The position numbers were made by a program, and so were the translations under genes. The notes beneath the pieces are model-generated. The model worked only from the letters and a program-made list of their open reading frames with translations. It was not told the origin of the DNA and made no database searches. This document shows, one piece after another, positions 9,569 to 18,834 of a stretch of 64,000 bases of DNA. Origin of the DNA: Streptomyces phaeoluteigriseus (GTDB taxonomy: Bacteria; Actinomycetota; Actinomycetes; Streptomycetales; Streptomycetaceae); NCBI RefSeq assembly GCF_001896135.2, contig NZ_MPOH02000011.1, positions 391,103-455,102 of the forward strand. The letters are read 5' to 3'. Positions within the stretch are counted from its first letter, which is position 1. Each line of letters opens with the position of its first letter.

Positions 9569-10512
9569 GACGGCGGGCCGTCCCGCCCCGGCGTCGGGTC
9601 GAGGTACACGCGGGTGACCTCGGGGAAGACCTCCCGCAGCCGGGCCTCGGCCCGCTCGCAGGCCCCCTCGATCTCGGCGGCGGTGGACACGTCCCGGAAG
9701 TCCACCTTCGCCGCGACCAGGGCCTCGCGGGGGCCCTGCACGAGGGTGGTCAGTTCGAGTACGGCCACGATGTGCGCGGACTCCAGCAGCTCGGCTCGGA
9801 TGCGCTCCCGCACCGGCTTCGGCAGCGGGCGGCCGATGAGGAGTTCGGCGTTGGAGCGGCCGAGCACCCAGGCGACGTACAGCAGCAGGGCGCCGATGCA
9901 CAGGGAGGCGGCGCCGTCCCAGGCGCCGGAGCCGGTGAGCTGCCCGCCGAGCAGGCCGCCCGCGGCGAGGACGAGGCCGGCGAGGGCGGCGGAGTCCTCC
10001 AGGACGACGGCCTTCACGGCGGTGTCGGGCGTGTACCGGAGGTAGCGGCGGAAGGGCGCCTTCAGGCGGGCCGCCTCGCCGCGGGCCTGCCGCAGTCCCG
10101 TCCGCAGCGAGTAGCCCTCCAGCAGGAAGGCGACCCCGAGGACGATGTACGAGACGAGCGGATCGCCGAGTTCCTCGCCCTCGACGAGGGTGTGGACGCC
10201 GTCGTAGAGGGAGAACACCGCGCCGCCGACGAAGGTGGCGACGGCGGCGAGCAGGGCCCAGATGTAGCGCTCGGGGCCGTGGCCGAGGGGGTGGTCCTCG
10301 TCGGCCGGTTTCCCGCTGCGTCTGAGAGCGGTCAGCAGCAGGATCTCGGTGACGGTGTCGGCGACGGAGTGCGCCGCCTCCGACAGCATCGCGCTGGATC
10401 CGCTGATCACGCCGGCGACCGCCTTGGCGAGCGCGATCCCGAGATTGGCGACGGCGGCGACGATCACCGTGAAGGTGCTCTCGCCGCCGCCCTGTTCCTC
10501 CGCTGTGGCCAT
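9565..10512 (-). CDS. Cation diffusion facilitator (CDF) family metal efflux transporter
   Basis: 315 aa from the ATG at 10512. Five to six hydrophobic segments are visible, followed by a C-terminal cytoplasmic domain. Metal-site motifs SEAAHSVADT (TM2, HxxxD) and DEDHPLGHGPER are present, with VVLEDSAALAGL in TM5, as expected for Zn/Fe/Mn exporting CDF proteins. It follows the thioesterase gene by only 4 bp on the same strand, so the two are probably co-transcribed despite unrelated roles. A longer start 11 codons upstream would overlap the thioesterase coding region, so 10512 is preferred. Confidence 0.9.
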   Translation of the reverse strand: MATAEEQGGGESTFTVIVAAVANLGIALAKAVAGVISGSSAMLSEAAHSVADTVTEILLLTALRRSGKPADEDHPLGHGPERYIWALLAAVATFVGGAVFSLYDGVHTLVEGEELGDPLVSYIVLGVAFLLEGYSLRTGLRQARGEAARLKAPFRRYLRYTPDTAVKAVVLEDSAALAGLVLAAGGLLGGQLTGSGAWDGAASLCIGALLLYVAWVLGRSNAELLIGRPLPKPVRERIRAELLESAHIVAVLELTTLVQGPREALVAAKVDFRDVSTAAEIEGACERAEARLREVFPEVTRVYLDPTPGRDGPPS

Positions 10513-10516
10513 GCCG

Positions 10517-11389
10517 TCAGTCTTCCCGGGGGACGCGCACCACACCTTCCTGGATCACCGAGACGGCGAGCTGTCCGTCCTGCGTGTAGATGCGGGCCTG
10601 GCCGAGGCCGCGGCCGCCGTGCGCCGACGGCGACTCCTGGTCGTACAGCAGCCACTCGTCGGCCCGGAACGGCCGGTGGAACCACATCGCGTGGTCCAGC
10701 GACGCCCCGACCACGTCCCCGACCGCCCAGCCGCCGCGGCCGTGCGCGAGGAGCACCGAGTCCAGGAGGGTCATGTCGGAGACGTAGGTGGCGAGGACGA
10801 CGTGCAGCAGCGGGTCGTCCGCGAGCTTGCCGTTGGTGCGGAACCAGACCTGGCTGTGCGGCTCGCGCGGCTCACCGAAACTCCCGTACGGCGGCTCCTC
10901 GACGTACCGCAGGTCGATGGCCTGCCGGGCCTCCAGGAACCGCTCGACCACGTCCCGCGGGAGGTGGTCGTAGCCCCGCAGGCGCTCCTCGGAGGTCGGC
11001 AGGGTCGCCGGATCCGGGGAGGCGGGCATCGGGGTCTGGTGGTCGAGGCCCTCCTCGTACGTCTGGAAGGACGCCGACAGGGTGAAGATCGGCCGGCCGT
11101 GCTGGACCGCGACCGCGCGCCGGGTGGTGAAGGAGCGGCCGTCGCGGATGCGCTCGACGGTGTAGACGATGGGCGCTCCCGGGTCGCCCATGCGGAGGAA
11201 GTACGCGTGCAGGGAGTGGGCGTGCCGGTCCTCGGGGACCGTACGCCCGGCGGCGACCAGCGCCTGGGCCGCGACCTGACCGCCGAAGACGCGGGGGACG
11301 ACGGCGGACCGGGACCGGCCGCGGAAGATGTTCTCCTCGATCTGCTCGAGGTCGAGCAGATCGAGGAGATCCTGTAGTGCCTGGCTCAT
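10517..11389 (-). CDS. tesB: Acyl-CoA thioesterase II
   Basis: 290 aa, full length for TesB, with two tandem hot-dog domains. FGGQVAAQALVAAGRTV and HSLHAYFLRMGDP near the N-terminus and GASLDHAMWFHRPFRADEW near the C-terminus are characteristic. It hydrolyses medium and long acyl-CoAs to free fatty acid and CoA. It sits between an acyl-CoA dehydrogenase gene and a CDF gene, all on the minus strand, consistent with a role in fatty acyl-CoA turnover. Confidence 0.93.
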   Translation of the reverse strand: MSQALQDLLDLLDLEQIEENIFRGRSRSAVVPRVFGGQVAAQALVAAGRTVPEDRHAHSLHAYFLRMGDPGAPIVYTVERIRDGRSFTTRRAVAVQHGRPIFTLSASFQTYEEGLDHQTPMPASPDPATLPTSEERLRGYDHLPRDVVERFLEARQAIDLRYVEEPPYGSFGEPREPHSQVWFRTNGKLADDPLLHVVLATYVSDMTLLDSVLLAHGRGGWAVGDVVGASLDHAMWFHRPFRADEWLLYDQESPSAHGGRGLGQARIYTQDGQLAVSVIQEGVVRVPRED

Positions 11390-11424
11390 GGGAACTGTTG
11401 TACCGGGCAGTAATTGCGGCCGGC

Positions 11425-12582
11425 TTACAGACCCATGTCCTTGGCGATGATCGTCTTCATGATCTCGCTGGTACCGCCGTAGATGCGGTTGACGCGGTTG
11501 TCCGCGTACAGGCGGGCGATCGGGTACTCGTTCATGTAGCCGTAGCCACCGTGCAGCTGGAGGCAGCGGTCGATGACGCGGTGGGCGACCTCGGTGCAGA
11601 ACAGCTTGGCGCTGGCGGCCTCGGCGGGGGTCAGCTCACCGGCGTCGAGGGCCTCCGTGGCGCGGTCGGCGACCGCCTCGGCCGCGTCCACCTCGGCCTG
11701 GCAGGCGGCCAGCTCGAACTTGGTGTTCTGGAAGTGGGCGACCGGCTTGCCGAAGACGGTGCGCTCCCGCACGTACTCCTTGGCGAACCGGACGGCCGCC
11801 TTCGCCTGGGCGTAGGCGCCGAAGGCGATGCCCCAGCGCTCCGAGGCGAGGTTGTGGCCGAGGTAGGAGAAGCCCTTGTTCTCCTCGCCGAGCAGGTCCT
11901 CGACGGGCACCTTCACGTCGACGAAGGCCAGCTCGGCCGTGTCGGAGGTGCGCAGGCCCAGCTTGTCCAGCTTGCGGCCGATGGAGTAGCCCTCGGACTT
12001 GGTGTCCACCGCGAAGAGGGAGATGCCGAAGCGGCGGTCCTCGGCGGTCGGGGCGGAGGTGCGGGCGCAGACGATCACCTTGTCGGCGTGGACGCCGCCC
12101 GTGATGAAGGTCTTCGAGCCGTTGAGGACGTAGTGCGTGCCGTCCTCGCTCAGCTTGGCCGTGGTCTTCATGCCCGCGAGGTCGGAACCGGTGCCCGGCT
12201 CCGTCATCGCGATGGCCCACATCTCCTCGCCGGAGACGAACTTCGGCAGGAAGCGCTTCTTCTGCTCGTCGGTGGCGAGCATCTTGAGGTACGGCAGGGC
12301 GAGCAGGACGTGCACGCCGGAGCCGCCGAACTGGACGCCGGCGCGGGCGGTCTCCTCGTAGAGGACGGCCTCGAACTTGTGGCTGTCCAGGCCCGCGCCG
12401 CCGAACTCCTCGGGGACGTTGATCCCGAAGATGCCCAGCTCGCCGAGCTTGTAGTAGAACTCCCGCGGGGCCTGGCCGGCGGCGAACCACTCGTCGTAGA
12501 CGGGGACGACCTCGGCCTCGATGAAGGCGCGAAGAGTCTCCCGGAATGCCTCGTGATCCTCGTTGAACACCGTACGGCGCAC
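11425..12582 (-). CDS. Acyl-CoA dehydrogenase, long-chain (LCAD)-like
   Basis: 385 aa from GTG at 12582, chosen because GGAGGTGG lies just upstream; a 15-codon longer ATG start lacks such a site. FAD-binding and acyl-CoA signatures are clear: AIAMTEPGTGSDLAGMKT, QLHGGYGYMNEYP and IYGGTSEIMKTI. The last motif has Gly where short- and medium-chain dehydrogenases carry the catalytic Glu (YEGT). As in LCAD and isovaleryl-CoA dehydrogenase, the base must come from elsewhere in the protein. It catalyses alpha,beta-desaturation of acyl-CoA. tesB lies 35 bp downstream on the same strand. A candidate TetR-type operator lies just upstream. Confidence 0.92.
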   Translation of the reverse strand: MRRTVFNEDHEAFRETLRAFIEAEVVPVYDEWFAAGQAPREFYYKLGELGIFGINVPEEFGGAGLDSHKFEAVLYEETARAGVQFGGSGVHVLLALPYLKMLATDEQKKRFLPKFVSGEEMWAIAMTEPGTGSDLAGMKTTAKLSEDGTHYVLNGSKTFITGGVHADKVIVCARTSAPTAEDRRFGISLFAVDTKSEGYSIGRKLDKLGLRTSDTAELAFVDVKVPVEDLLGEENKGFSYLGHNLASERWGIAFGAYAQAKAAVRFAKEYVRERTVFGKPVAHFQNTKFELAACQAEVDAAEAVADRATEALDAGELTPAEAASAKLFCTEVAHRVIDRCLQLHGGYGYMNEYPIARLYADNRVNRIYGGTSEIMKTIIAKDMGL

Positions 12583-12968
12583 GCCGCCACCTCCACGTAC
12601 ATCGGCCCTGTCTAAGCGCTTGCTCATTCACCGTACCGGCGAGTACGGGGTGCGTCCAGGGTGGGTACGGGGTAACGCTCGTCACGCCCCCCTACCCCGG
12701 GACGCCACCCCGGACCGCGGCGAGGGCTCCGCCCCCGCACCCCCGGAACGTTGCCCATCCGACCTACCGGACTCGGTGGGTGAGACGTGAGCGTCACCCC
12801 AGGGCTCCCGGCCGCTCACCCCTCCCACACACCCCGGACCTTCCGGCCGCCTCACCCCCCTCCCGCACGCCCGCACCCAAGACCCCGGGAACCAAGCCCT
12901 CCGAGCTGCCCCTGATAGCCTCTAACAAACCCTTGCAGCTATAGCCGCCCCGCCCCGGAAGGGACCCC
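12583..12968. other. Intergenic region between the LCAD-like gene and a divergent tetR gene
   Basis: About 386 bp with no convincing gene. It should hold both divergent promoters. The right half is C-rich on the plus strand (short CCCTCCCACACACCCC-like runs), and TCTAACA near 12920 could contribute to a promoter for the tetR gene. Apart from the candidate operator at 12611-12628, I see no strong structure. Confidence 0.5.
12611..12628. promoter_or_regulatory. Candidate TetR-type operator upstream of the LCAD-like gene
   Basis: The imperfect palindrome TCTAAGCGCTTGCTCATT contains AAGCGCTTGCT, resembling the AGCAAGCGCTTGCT-type sites bound by TetR-family regulators of acyl-CoA genes. It lies about 30-45 bp before the GTG start, where a promoter or operator should be. 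The TetR gene at 12969 is the nearest regulator. Confidence 0.4.
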
Positions 12969-13607
12969 ATGGCCAGAACCGCAGGCACCGAGACGCCCCG
13001 TGAGCGGTACCGGGCCCAGGTGCGGGCCGAGGTCAAGGAGCGGGCCTGGGGGCAGATCGCGGCGGCCGGGGCCTCCGCCTTGTCGCTCAACGCGATCGCC
13101 AGGCAGATGGGGATGAGCGGGCCGGCGCTGTACCGGTACTTCGGCAGTCGGGACGAGTTGATCACCGAGCTGATCAGGGACGCGTACCGCAGCCTGGCCG
13201 ATGCCGTCCGGGCCGCCGACGGCGACGTCGCCTCGCTGGCGCACGCCCTGCGCGCGTGGGCGCTGGCCGATCCGCACCGGTACTTCCTGCTCTACGGCAC
13301 GCCCGTGCCGGGCTATCACGCGCCCGACGACATCACCGCCATCGCGTCGGAGATCATGGCCCGCCTGCTCGACGCCTTCGCCGCGCTGCCCGGCGGCGAT
13401 GCGGAGACGCCGTTCGACGCGCATCTGGCCGAGCACCGGGAGTGGGCGGACGGCCACCCCGCCCCGCCCCCGGCCCTGCGGCGGGCCCTCGCCTTCTGGA
13501 CCCGGCTGCACGGCGCGCTGTCCCTGGAGCTGGCGGGCCACTTCGCCGGGATGGGCTTCGATCCCGCGCTGCTCTTCGCCGCCGAGCTGGAGAGTCTCGG
13601 CGACTGA
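12969..13607 (+). CDS. TetR/AcrR family regulator with WHG-type C-terminal domain
   Basis: 212 aa. The N-terminal TetR HTH (about residues 25-75) includes SLNAIARQMGMSGPALYRYFGSRDELI split over helices 2-4, preceded by a short basic tail. The C-terminal region (HALRAWALADPHRYFLLYGTPVPGY) matches the WHG/TetR_C_33 ligand-binding type. It is divergent from the LCAD/tesB/CDF set and convergent with the second tetR gene (4-bp gap between stops). Its ligand is unknown, and control of the divergent acyl-CoA genes is inference. Confidence 0.88.
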   Translation: MARTAGTETPRERYRAQVRAEVKERAWGQIAAAGASALSLNAIARQMGMSGPALYRYFGSRDELITELIRDAYRSLADAVRAADGDVASLAHALRAWALADPHRYFLLYGTPVPGYHAPDDITAIASEIMARLLDAFAALPGGDAETPFDAHLAEHREWADGHPAPPPALRRALAFWTRLHGALSLELAGHFAGMGFDPALLFAAELESLGD

Positions 13608-13611
13608 CCCC

Positions 13612-14214
13612 CTACGCCTCCGCCTCCGCCGCCGAGCCGAAGGCACCCCTCGCCATGCGGTGGAGCAGGTCCGCCGTGGCTCCCCGGCCGGGGAGGGAGC
13701 CCGCCCTCCCCAGGTGCGGGGTGGAGTTCAGCAGCCCGAACACCGAGTGCACGGCGGACCGGGCCGCCGGTTCGGTCAGCGCCGGGTACACCCCGCGGAC
13801 CACCTCCACCCACAGCTCGACGTACTGCCGCTGCAACTGCCGCACCAGCTTGCGGTCGCTGTCGCGGAGGCGGTCCAGCTCGCGGTCGTGCAGGGTGATG
13901 AGGGGACGGTCGTCGAGTGCGAAGTCGATGTGCCCCTCGATGAGCGAGTCGAGGACCGCCTCGCCCCCGACCTCGTCGGCCTCCTGCAACCGCCGCCGCG
14001 CCCCGGTCAGCAGCCGGCCGCTGATCCCGACCAGCAGCTCCGCGAGCATCGCGTCCTTGCCGGGGAAGTGCCGGTAGAGGCCGGGTCCGCTGATGCCGAC
14101 CGCGGCTCCTATCTCGTCCACGCCGACGCCGTGGAACCCGCGTTCGGCGAACAGCCGCGCGGCCTCCTTGAGGATCTGCTCGCGGCGGGTGGGGGCGTCG
14201 GTTCTGGTGGCCAT
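13612..14214 (-). CDS. TetR family regulator divergent from the acyl-CoA carboxylase operon
   Basis: 200 aa from ATG 14214 (206 aa if the in-frame ATG at 14232 is used; neither has a clear ribosome site, so a leaderless mRNA is possible). The HTH is typical: GVDEIGAAVGISGPGLYRHF, residues about 30-50. It is divergent from the carboxylase/HMG-CoA lyase/acdH operon. Two near-identical operator-like palindromes lie between the two starts, so this protein is the likely autoregulated repressor of the operon, probably released by an acyl-CoA from branched-chain amino acid breakdown. Confidence 0.9.
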   Translation of the reverse strand: MATRTDAPTRREQILKEAARLFAERGFHGVGVDEIGAAVGISGPGLYRHFPGKDAMLAELLVGISGRLLTGARRRLQEADEVGGEAVLDSLIEGHIDFALDDRPLITLHDRELDRLRDSDRKLVRQLQRQYVELWVEVVRGVYPALTEPAARSAVHSVFGLLNSTPHLGRAGSLPGRGATADLLHRMARGAFGSAAEAEA

Positions 14215-14235
14215 GAAAACAATTCTAGACATCGA

Positions 14236-14253
14236 GGTTAGCGCTCGTTAACC
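14236..14253. promoter_or_regulatory. TetR operator candidate 1 (GTTAGCGCTCGTTAAC core)
   Basis: GGTTAGCGCTCGTTAACC is an 18-bp imperfect palindrome immediately before the tetR start. Together with the second copy 28 bp away it gives a duplicated site in a divergent promoter, a classic arrangement for a TetR autorepressor. Confidence 0.65.
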
Positions 14254-14263
14254 TGATGGAAAT

Positions 14264-14280
14264 GGTTAACGCTCATTAAC
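14264..14280. promoter_or_regulatory. TetR operator candidate 2 (GTTAACGCTCATTAAC core)
   Basis: GGTTAACGCTCATTAAC repeats the consensus GTTARCGCTCRTTAAC of site 1 with two changes. It lies 34 bp before the carboxylase beta-subunit ATG, overlapping the expected promoter. Confidence 0.65.
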
Positions 14281-14313
14281 AGTCGACCACTGGCCGTGAG
14301 GGGACCGCAAGGT

Positions 14314-15930
14314 ATGGAGCAGGCACCGGAGCTGACCAGCGCGGCGGACCCCGCGTCGGAGGCCTGGCGGGCCAACGAGAGGGCCCACCTCGCGCTCGTC
14401 GAGGAGCTGCGCGGCAAGCTCGCCGCCGCCCGCCTCGGCGGGGGTGAGAAGGCGAGGGCCCGGCACACCGCGCGCGGGAAGCTGCTGCCGAGGGAGCGGG
14501 TGGACACCCTCCTCGACCCCGGCTCGCCCTTCCTGGAGCTGGCCCCCCTCGCCGCCGACGGGCTGTACGACGGGCAGGCGCCGGCCGCGGGCGTGATCGC
14601 CGGGATCGGCAGGGTCAGCGGCCGCGAGTGCGTGATCGTGGCCAACGACGCCACCGTCAAGGGCGGCACCTACTACCCGATGACGGTGAAGAAGCATCTG
14701 CGGGCCCAGGAGGTCGCCCTCGAGAACCACCTGCCGTGCCTGTACCTGGTGGATTCGGGCGGCGCCTTCCTGCCCATGCAGGACGAGGTGTTCCCGGACC
14801 GCGAGCACTTCGGGCGGATCTTCTACAACCAGGCCCGGATGTCCGGCGCCGGCATCCCCCAGATCGCGGCGGTGCTCGGCTCGTGCACGGCGGGCGGGGC
14901 GTACGTCCCGGCGATGAGCGACGAGGCCGTCATCGTGCGCGGCCAGGGCACGATCTTCCTCGGCGGTCCCCCGCTGGTGAAGGCCGCCACCGGCGAGGTC
15001 GTCACCGCGGAGGAACTGGGCGGCGGCGAGGTCCACGCGCGCGTGTCGGGCGTCACCGACCACCTCGCGGAGGACGACGCGCACGCCCTGCGCATCGTGC
15101 GCACCATCGTCTCCACCCTCCCCGCCCGCCGTCCGCTCCCCTGGGAGGTGCGGCCCACCGTCGAGCCGAAGGCCGACCCCTACGGGCTGTACGGCGCGGT
15201 CCCGGTCGACTCCCGCACCCCCTACGACGTGCGGGAGATCATCGCCCGGATCACCGACGGCTCCCGGTTCGCGGAGTTCAAGTCCGAGTTCGGGCAGACC
15301 CTGATCACCGGTTTCGCCCGCATCCACGGCCACCCGGTCGGCATCGTCGCCAACAACGGCATCCTGTTCTCCGAATCCGCCCAGAAGGGCGCCCACTTCA
15401 TCGAGCTGTGCGACCAGCGCGGCATCCCGCTGCTGTTCCTGCAGAACATCTCCGGCTTCATGGTCGGCCGGGACTACGAGGCCGGGGGCATCGCCAAGCA
15501 CGGCGCCAAGATGGTCACCGCGGTCGCGTGCACGCGCGTGCCCAAACTGACGGTCGTGGTCGGCGGGTCGTACGGCGCCGGGAACTACTCGATGTGCGGA
15601 CGGGCGTACTCCCCCCGCTTCCTGTGGATGTGGCCGAACGCCAAGATCTCCGTGATGGGCGGTGAGCAGGCCGCCTCCGTCCTCGCCACCGTCAAGCGCG
15701 ACCAGTTGGAGGCGCGCGGCCAGGAGTGGCCCGCGCCGGAGGAGGAGGCGTTCAAGGACCCGATCCGGGAGCAGTACGAGCGTCAGGGCAACGCCTACTA
15801 CGCGACCGCCCGGCTCTGGGACGACGGGGTCATCGACCCGCTGGACACCCGCCAGGTGCTGGGTCTGGCCCTGACCGCCTGTGCCAACGCGCCACTGGGT
15901 GAACCCCAGTTCGGCGTCTTCCGGATGTGA
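14314..15930 (+). CDS. Acyl-CoA carboxylase beta subunit (methylcrotonoyl-CoA carboxylase-like carboxyltransferase)
   Basis: 538 aa. The N- and C-terminal carboxyltransferase subdomains each show their oxyanion-hole glycines ([17 protein letters not shown] and [18 protein letters not shown]). Length and [20 protein letters not shown] match the MCC beta subunit better than AccD or PccB. It transfers CO2 from carboxybiotin to 3-methylcrotonyl-CoA in leucine catabolism. ATG 14314 is preferred to an upstream GTG because GAGGGGA lies about 10 nt before it. It is the first gene of a four-gene operon, with the biotin-carrying subunit next. Confidence 0.92.
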   Translation: MEQAPELTSAADPASEAWRANERAHLALVEELRGKLAAARLGGGEKARARHTARGKLLPRERVDTLLDPGSPFLELAPLAADGLYDGQAPAAGVIAGIGRVSGRECVIVANDATVKGGTYYPMTVKKHLRAQEVALENHLPCLYLVDSGGAFLPMQDEVFPDREHFGRIFYNQARMSGAGIPQIAAVLGSCTAGGAYVPAMSDEAVIVRGQGTIFLGGPPLVKAATGEVVTAEELGGGEVHARVSGVTDHLAEDDAHALRIVRTIVSTLPARRPLPWEVRPTVEPKADPYGLYGAVPVDSRTPYDVREIIARITDGSRFAEFKSEFGQTLITGFARIHGHPVGIVANNGILFSESAQKGAHFIELCDQRGIPLLFLQNISGFMVGRDYEAGGIAKHGAKMVTAVACTRVPKLTVVVGGSYGAGNYSMCGRAYSPRFLWMWPNAKISVMGGEQAASVLATVKRDQLEARGQEWPAPEEEAFKDPIREQYERQGNAYYATARLWDDGVIDPLDTRQVLGLALTACANAPLGEPQFGVFRM

Positions 15931-15944
15931 GGGGCTTCACGACC

Positions 15945-17894
15945 ATGTTCGACACAGTCCTCGTGGCCAACCGGGGCGAGATCGCCGTCCGGGTCATCCG
16001 CACCCTGCGAGCGCTGGGCGTGCGCTCGGTGGCCGTCTTCTCCGACGCGGACGCCGACGCCCGGCACGTCCGCGAGGCCGACACCGCCGTACGGATCGGT
16101 CCGGCGCCGGCCGCCGAGAGCTATCTGTCGGTGGAGCGGCTGCTGGAGGCCGCCGCCCGCACCGGCGCCCAGGCCGTCCACCCGGGCTACGGCTTCCTCG
16201 CGGAGAACGCCGACTTCGCGCGCGCGTGCGCCGACGCCGGGCTCGTCTTCATCGGGCCGCCGGCCGAGGCGATCTCCCTCATGGGCGACAAGATCCGCGC
16301 CAAGGAGACGGTGCGGGCGGCGGGCGTCCCGGTGGTTCCGGGATCGACCGGCAGCGGGCTCGGCGACGCCGAACTGGCCGCCGCGGCGCGGGAGATCGGC
16401 CTGCCCGTGCTGCTGAAGCCCTCCGCGGGCGGTGGCGGCAAGGGCATGCGGCTGGTGCGGGAGGCGGACCGCCTCCTGGAGGAGATCGCCGGCGCCCGCC
16501 GTGAGGCCCGCGCCTCCTTCGGGGACGACACGCTCCTCGTCGAGCGGTGGATCGACCGGCCGCGGCACATCGAGATCCAGGTCCTGGCGGACGGCCACGG
16601 CCGGGTGATCCACCTGGGCGAGCGCGAGTGTTCCCTCCAGCGCCGGCACCAGAAGGTCATCGAGGAGGCGCCCAGCGTGCTCCTCGACGAGGCCACCCGC
16701 GCGGGCATGGGCGAGGCGGCGGTCCAGGCGGCCCTGTCCTGCGGCTACCGGGGCGCGGGCACCGTGGAGTTCATCGTCCCCGGCGGGGACCCGAAGGCGT
16801 ACTACTTCATGGAGATGAACACCCGTCTCCAGGTGGAGCACCCCGTCACCGAGCTGGTCACCGGGATCGACCTGGTGGAGTGGCAGCTGCGGGTGGCGGC
16901 CGGCGAGCGGCTGCCGTACACGCAGGACGACATCAAGCTCACCGGGCACGCCGTCGAGGCACGCGTGTGCGCCGAGACCGTGTCCGTGCGAGAGGGCGCG
17001 CGCGGGTTCCTGCCGTCCGGCGGCACCGTGCTGAGGCTGCGCGAGCCGCAGGGCGAGGGCGTGCGCACCGACTCGGGGCTGACCGAGGGCACCGAGGTCG
17101 GCAGCCTGTACGACCCGATGCTGTCCAAGGTGATCGCGTACGGCCCCGACCGGGCCACCGCGCTGCGCAGGCTCCGGGCCGCCCTCGCGGACACGGTGAC
17201 GCTGGGTGTGCCGACGAACGCCGGGTTCCTGCGCCGGCTGCTCGCCCATCCGGCGGTCGTGTCGGGTGAGCTGGACACCGGCCTGGTCGAGCGAGTCATG
17301 GACGACCTGGTCCCCACCGACGTACCGGAGGAGGTCTACGAGGCCGCCGTGGCCGTCCGGCTGGAGGCGTCGAGGCCGTCCGGGCCGGGGTGGACGGATC
17401 CCTTCTCGGTGCCGAGCGGGTGGCGGCTGGGCGGGGAGCACCGGCCGGTGGCGTTCCCCCTGAGGGTGCCGGGACTCGAACCCGTCACCCGTTCGGTCCG
17501 CGGCACGCACGCCGTCACCGACGACCGGGTCGCCGTCACTCTCGACGGCGTCCGGCACACCTTCCACCGGGCCGGTGACTGGCTGGGCCGGGAGGGGGAC
17601 GCCTGGCAGGTGCGCGACCACGACCCGGTGGCCGCGTCCCTGACCGGGGCCGCGCACGCGGGCGCCGACTCGCTGACGGCGCCCATGCCGGGCACGGTGA
17701 CGGTGGTGAAGGTCGCCGTCGGCGACGAGGTGACGGCGGGCCAGAGCCTGCTGGTGGTGGAGGCGATGAAGATGGAGCACGTCATCTCCGCCCCGCACGC
17801 CGGCACGGTCGCCGAACTGGACGTCACCGCGGGCACGGCCGTCGCCATGGACCAGGTGCTCGCCGTGATCGCGCCGCACGAGGAGGAGGGATGA
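15945..17894 (+). CDS. Acyl-CoA carboxylase alpha subunit: biotin carboxylase plus biotin carrier domain
   Basis: 649 aa. The N-terminal ATP-grasp biotin carboxylase (start [22 protein letters not shown] loop [12 protein letters not shown], catalytic [14 protein letters not shown]) is followed by a linker and a C-terminal biotinyl domain with [14 protein letters not shown]; Lys about 609 is the biotinylation site. This layout is that of MccA/AccA-type alpha subunits. It partners the preceding beta subunit to carboxylate methylcrotonyl-CoA. The ATG at 15945 has GAGGGG 9 nt upstream; a GTG overlapping the previous stop is the alternative. Confidence 0.93.
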   Translation: MFDTVLVANRGEIAVRVIRTLRALGVRSVAVFSDADADARHVREADTAVRIGPAPAAESYLSVERLLEAAARTGAQAVHPGYGFLAENADFARACADAGLVFIGPPAEAISLMGDKIRAKETVRAAGVPVVPGSTGSGLGDAELAAAAREIGLPVLLKPSAGGGGKGMRLVREADRLLEEIAGARREARASFGDDTLLVERWIDRPRHIEIQVLADGHGRVIHLGERECSLQRRHQKVIEEAPSVLLDEATRAGMGEAAVQAALSCGYRGAGTVEFIVPGGDPKAYYFMEMNTRLQVEHPVTELVTGIDLVEWQLRVAAGERLPYTQDDIKLTGHAVEARVCAETVSVREGARGFLPSGGTVLRLREPQGEGVRTDSGLTEGTEVGSLYDPMLSKVIAYGPDRATALRRLRAALADTVTLGVPTNAGFLRRLLAHPAVVSGELDTGLVERVMDDLVPTDVPEEVYEAAVAVRLEASRPSGPGWTDPFSVPSGWRLGGEHRPVAFPLRVPGLEPVTRSVRGTHAVTDDRVAVTLDGVRHTFHRAGDWLGREGDAWQVRDHDPVAASLTGAAHAGADSLTAPMPGTVTVVKVAVGDEVTAGQSLLVVEAMKMEHVISAPHAGTVAELDVTAGTAVAMDQVLAVIAPHEEEG

Positions 17895-18829
17895 CCGTGC
17901 GAGGACTGCCGATGACCGTGCCCGCGCCCGGCCTGCCCACACGGATCAGGATCCACGAGGTCGGCGCGCGCGACGGCCTGCAGAACGAGCAGGTCGCCGT
18001 GGGGACGGAGGTCAAGGCCGAGTTCGTGCACCGGCTCGCCGAGGCGGGGCTGACCACGATCGAGGCGACGAGCTTCGTGCACCCCAAGTGGGTGCCGCAG
18101 CTCGCCGACGCCGAACAGCTGTTCCCCCTGCTGTCCGGCCTGCCGGTGGAGCTGCCGGTGCTGGTGCCGAACGAACGCGGGCTGGACCGGGCGCTGGCGC
18201 TGGGAGCGACCCGCGTCGCGGTGTTCGCCAGCGCCACCGAGTCCTTCGCCAAGGCCAACCTCAACCGCACGGTGGACGAGTCGCTGGCCATGTTCCACCC
18301 GGTGGTGGAGCGGGCCAAGGCCGACGGGGTACATGTGCGCGGCTACCTCTCCATGTGCTTCGGGGACCCGTGGGAGGGTGCGGTCCCGGTCCCGCAGGTC
18401 GTGCGGGTGTGCCGGGCCCTGATCGACATGGGCTGCGACGAGCTGAGCCTCGGCGACACCATCGGGGTGGCGACGCCGGGACACGTCAAGGCACTGCTGA
18501 CGGCCCTCGGCGAGCAGGGCGTACCCACCTCGTCGCTCGGCGTCCACTTCCACGACACCTACGGCCAGGCGCTCGCCAACACCCTCGCGGCGCTGGAGCA
18601 CGGGGTCACGACGGTCGACGCCTCGGCCGGGGGCCTCGGCGGCTGCCCCTTCGCCAGATCCGCCACCGGCAACCTCGCCACCGAAGACCTCGTGTGGATG
18701 CTGCGGGGCCTCGGCATCGACACCGGAGTCGACCTCGGCCGTCTCACCGCCACCAGCGTGTGGATGGCCGACCGACTGGGCCGACCCAGCCCGTCCCGCA
18801 CCGTACGAGCCCTCTCCCACCAGGAGTGA
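17891..18829 (+). CDS. Hydroxymethylglutaryl-CoA lyase
   Basis: 312 aa TIM-barrel lyase of the HMGL-like family. Signatures are [12 protein letters not shown] at the N-terminus, [24 protein letters not shown] (metal site) and [19 protein letters not shown] (flexible loop with catalytic Cys). It cleaves HMG-CoA to acetoacetate and acetyl-CoA, the last step of leucine catabolism after the carboxylase and a hydratase; no hydratase gene is in this operon. It overlaps the alpha subunit gene by ATGA, so translation is coupled. Confidence 0.95.
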   Translation: MTVRGLPMTVPAPGLPTRIRIHEVGARDGLQNEQVAVGTEVKAEFVHRLAEAGLTTIEATSFVHPKWVPQLADAEQLFPLLSGLPVELPVLVPNERGLDRALALGATRVAVFASATESFAKANLNRTVDESLAMFHPVVERAKADGVHVRGYLSMCFGDPWEGAVPVPQVVRVCRALIDMGCDELSLGDTIGVATPGHVKALLTALGEQGVPTSSLGVHFHDTYGQALANTLAALEHGVTTVDASAGGLGGCPFARSATGNLATEDLVWMLRGLGIDTGVDLGRLTATSVWMADRLGRPSPSRTVRALSHQE

Positions 18830-18834
18830 CCCCC

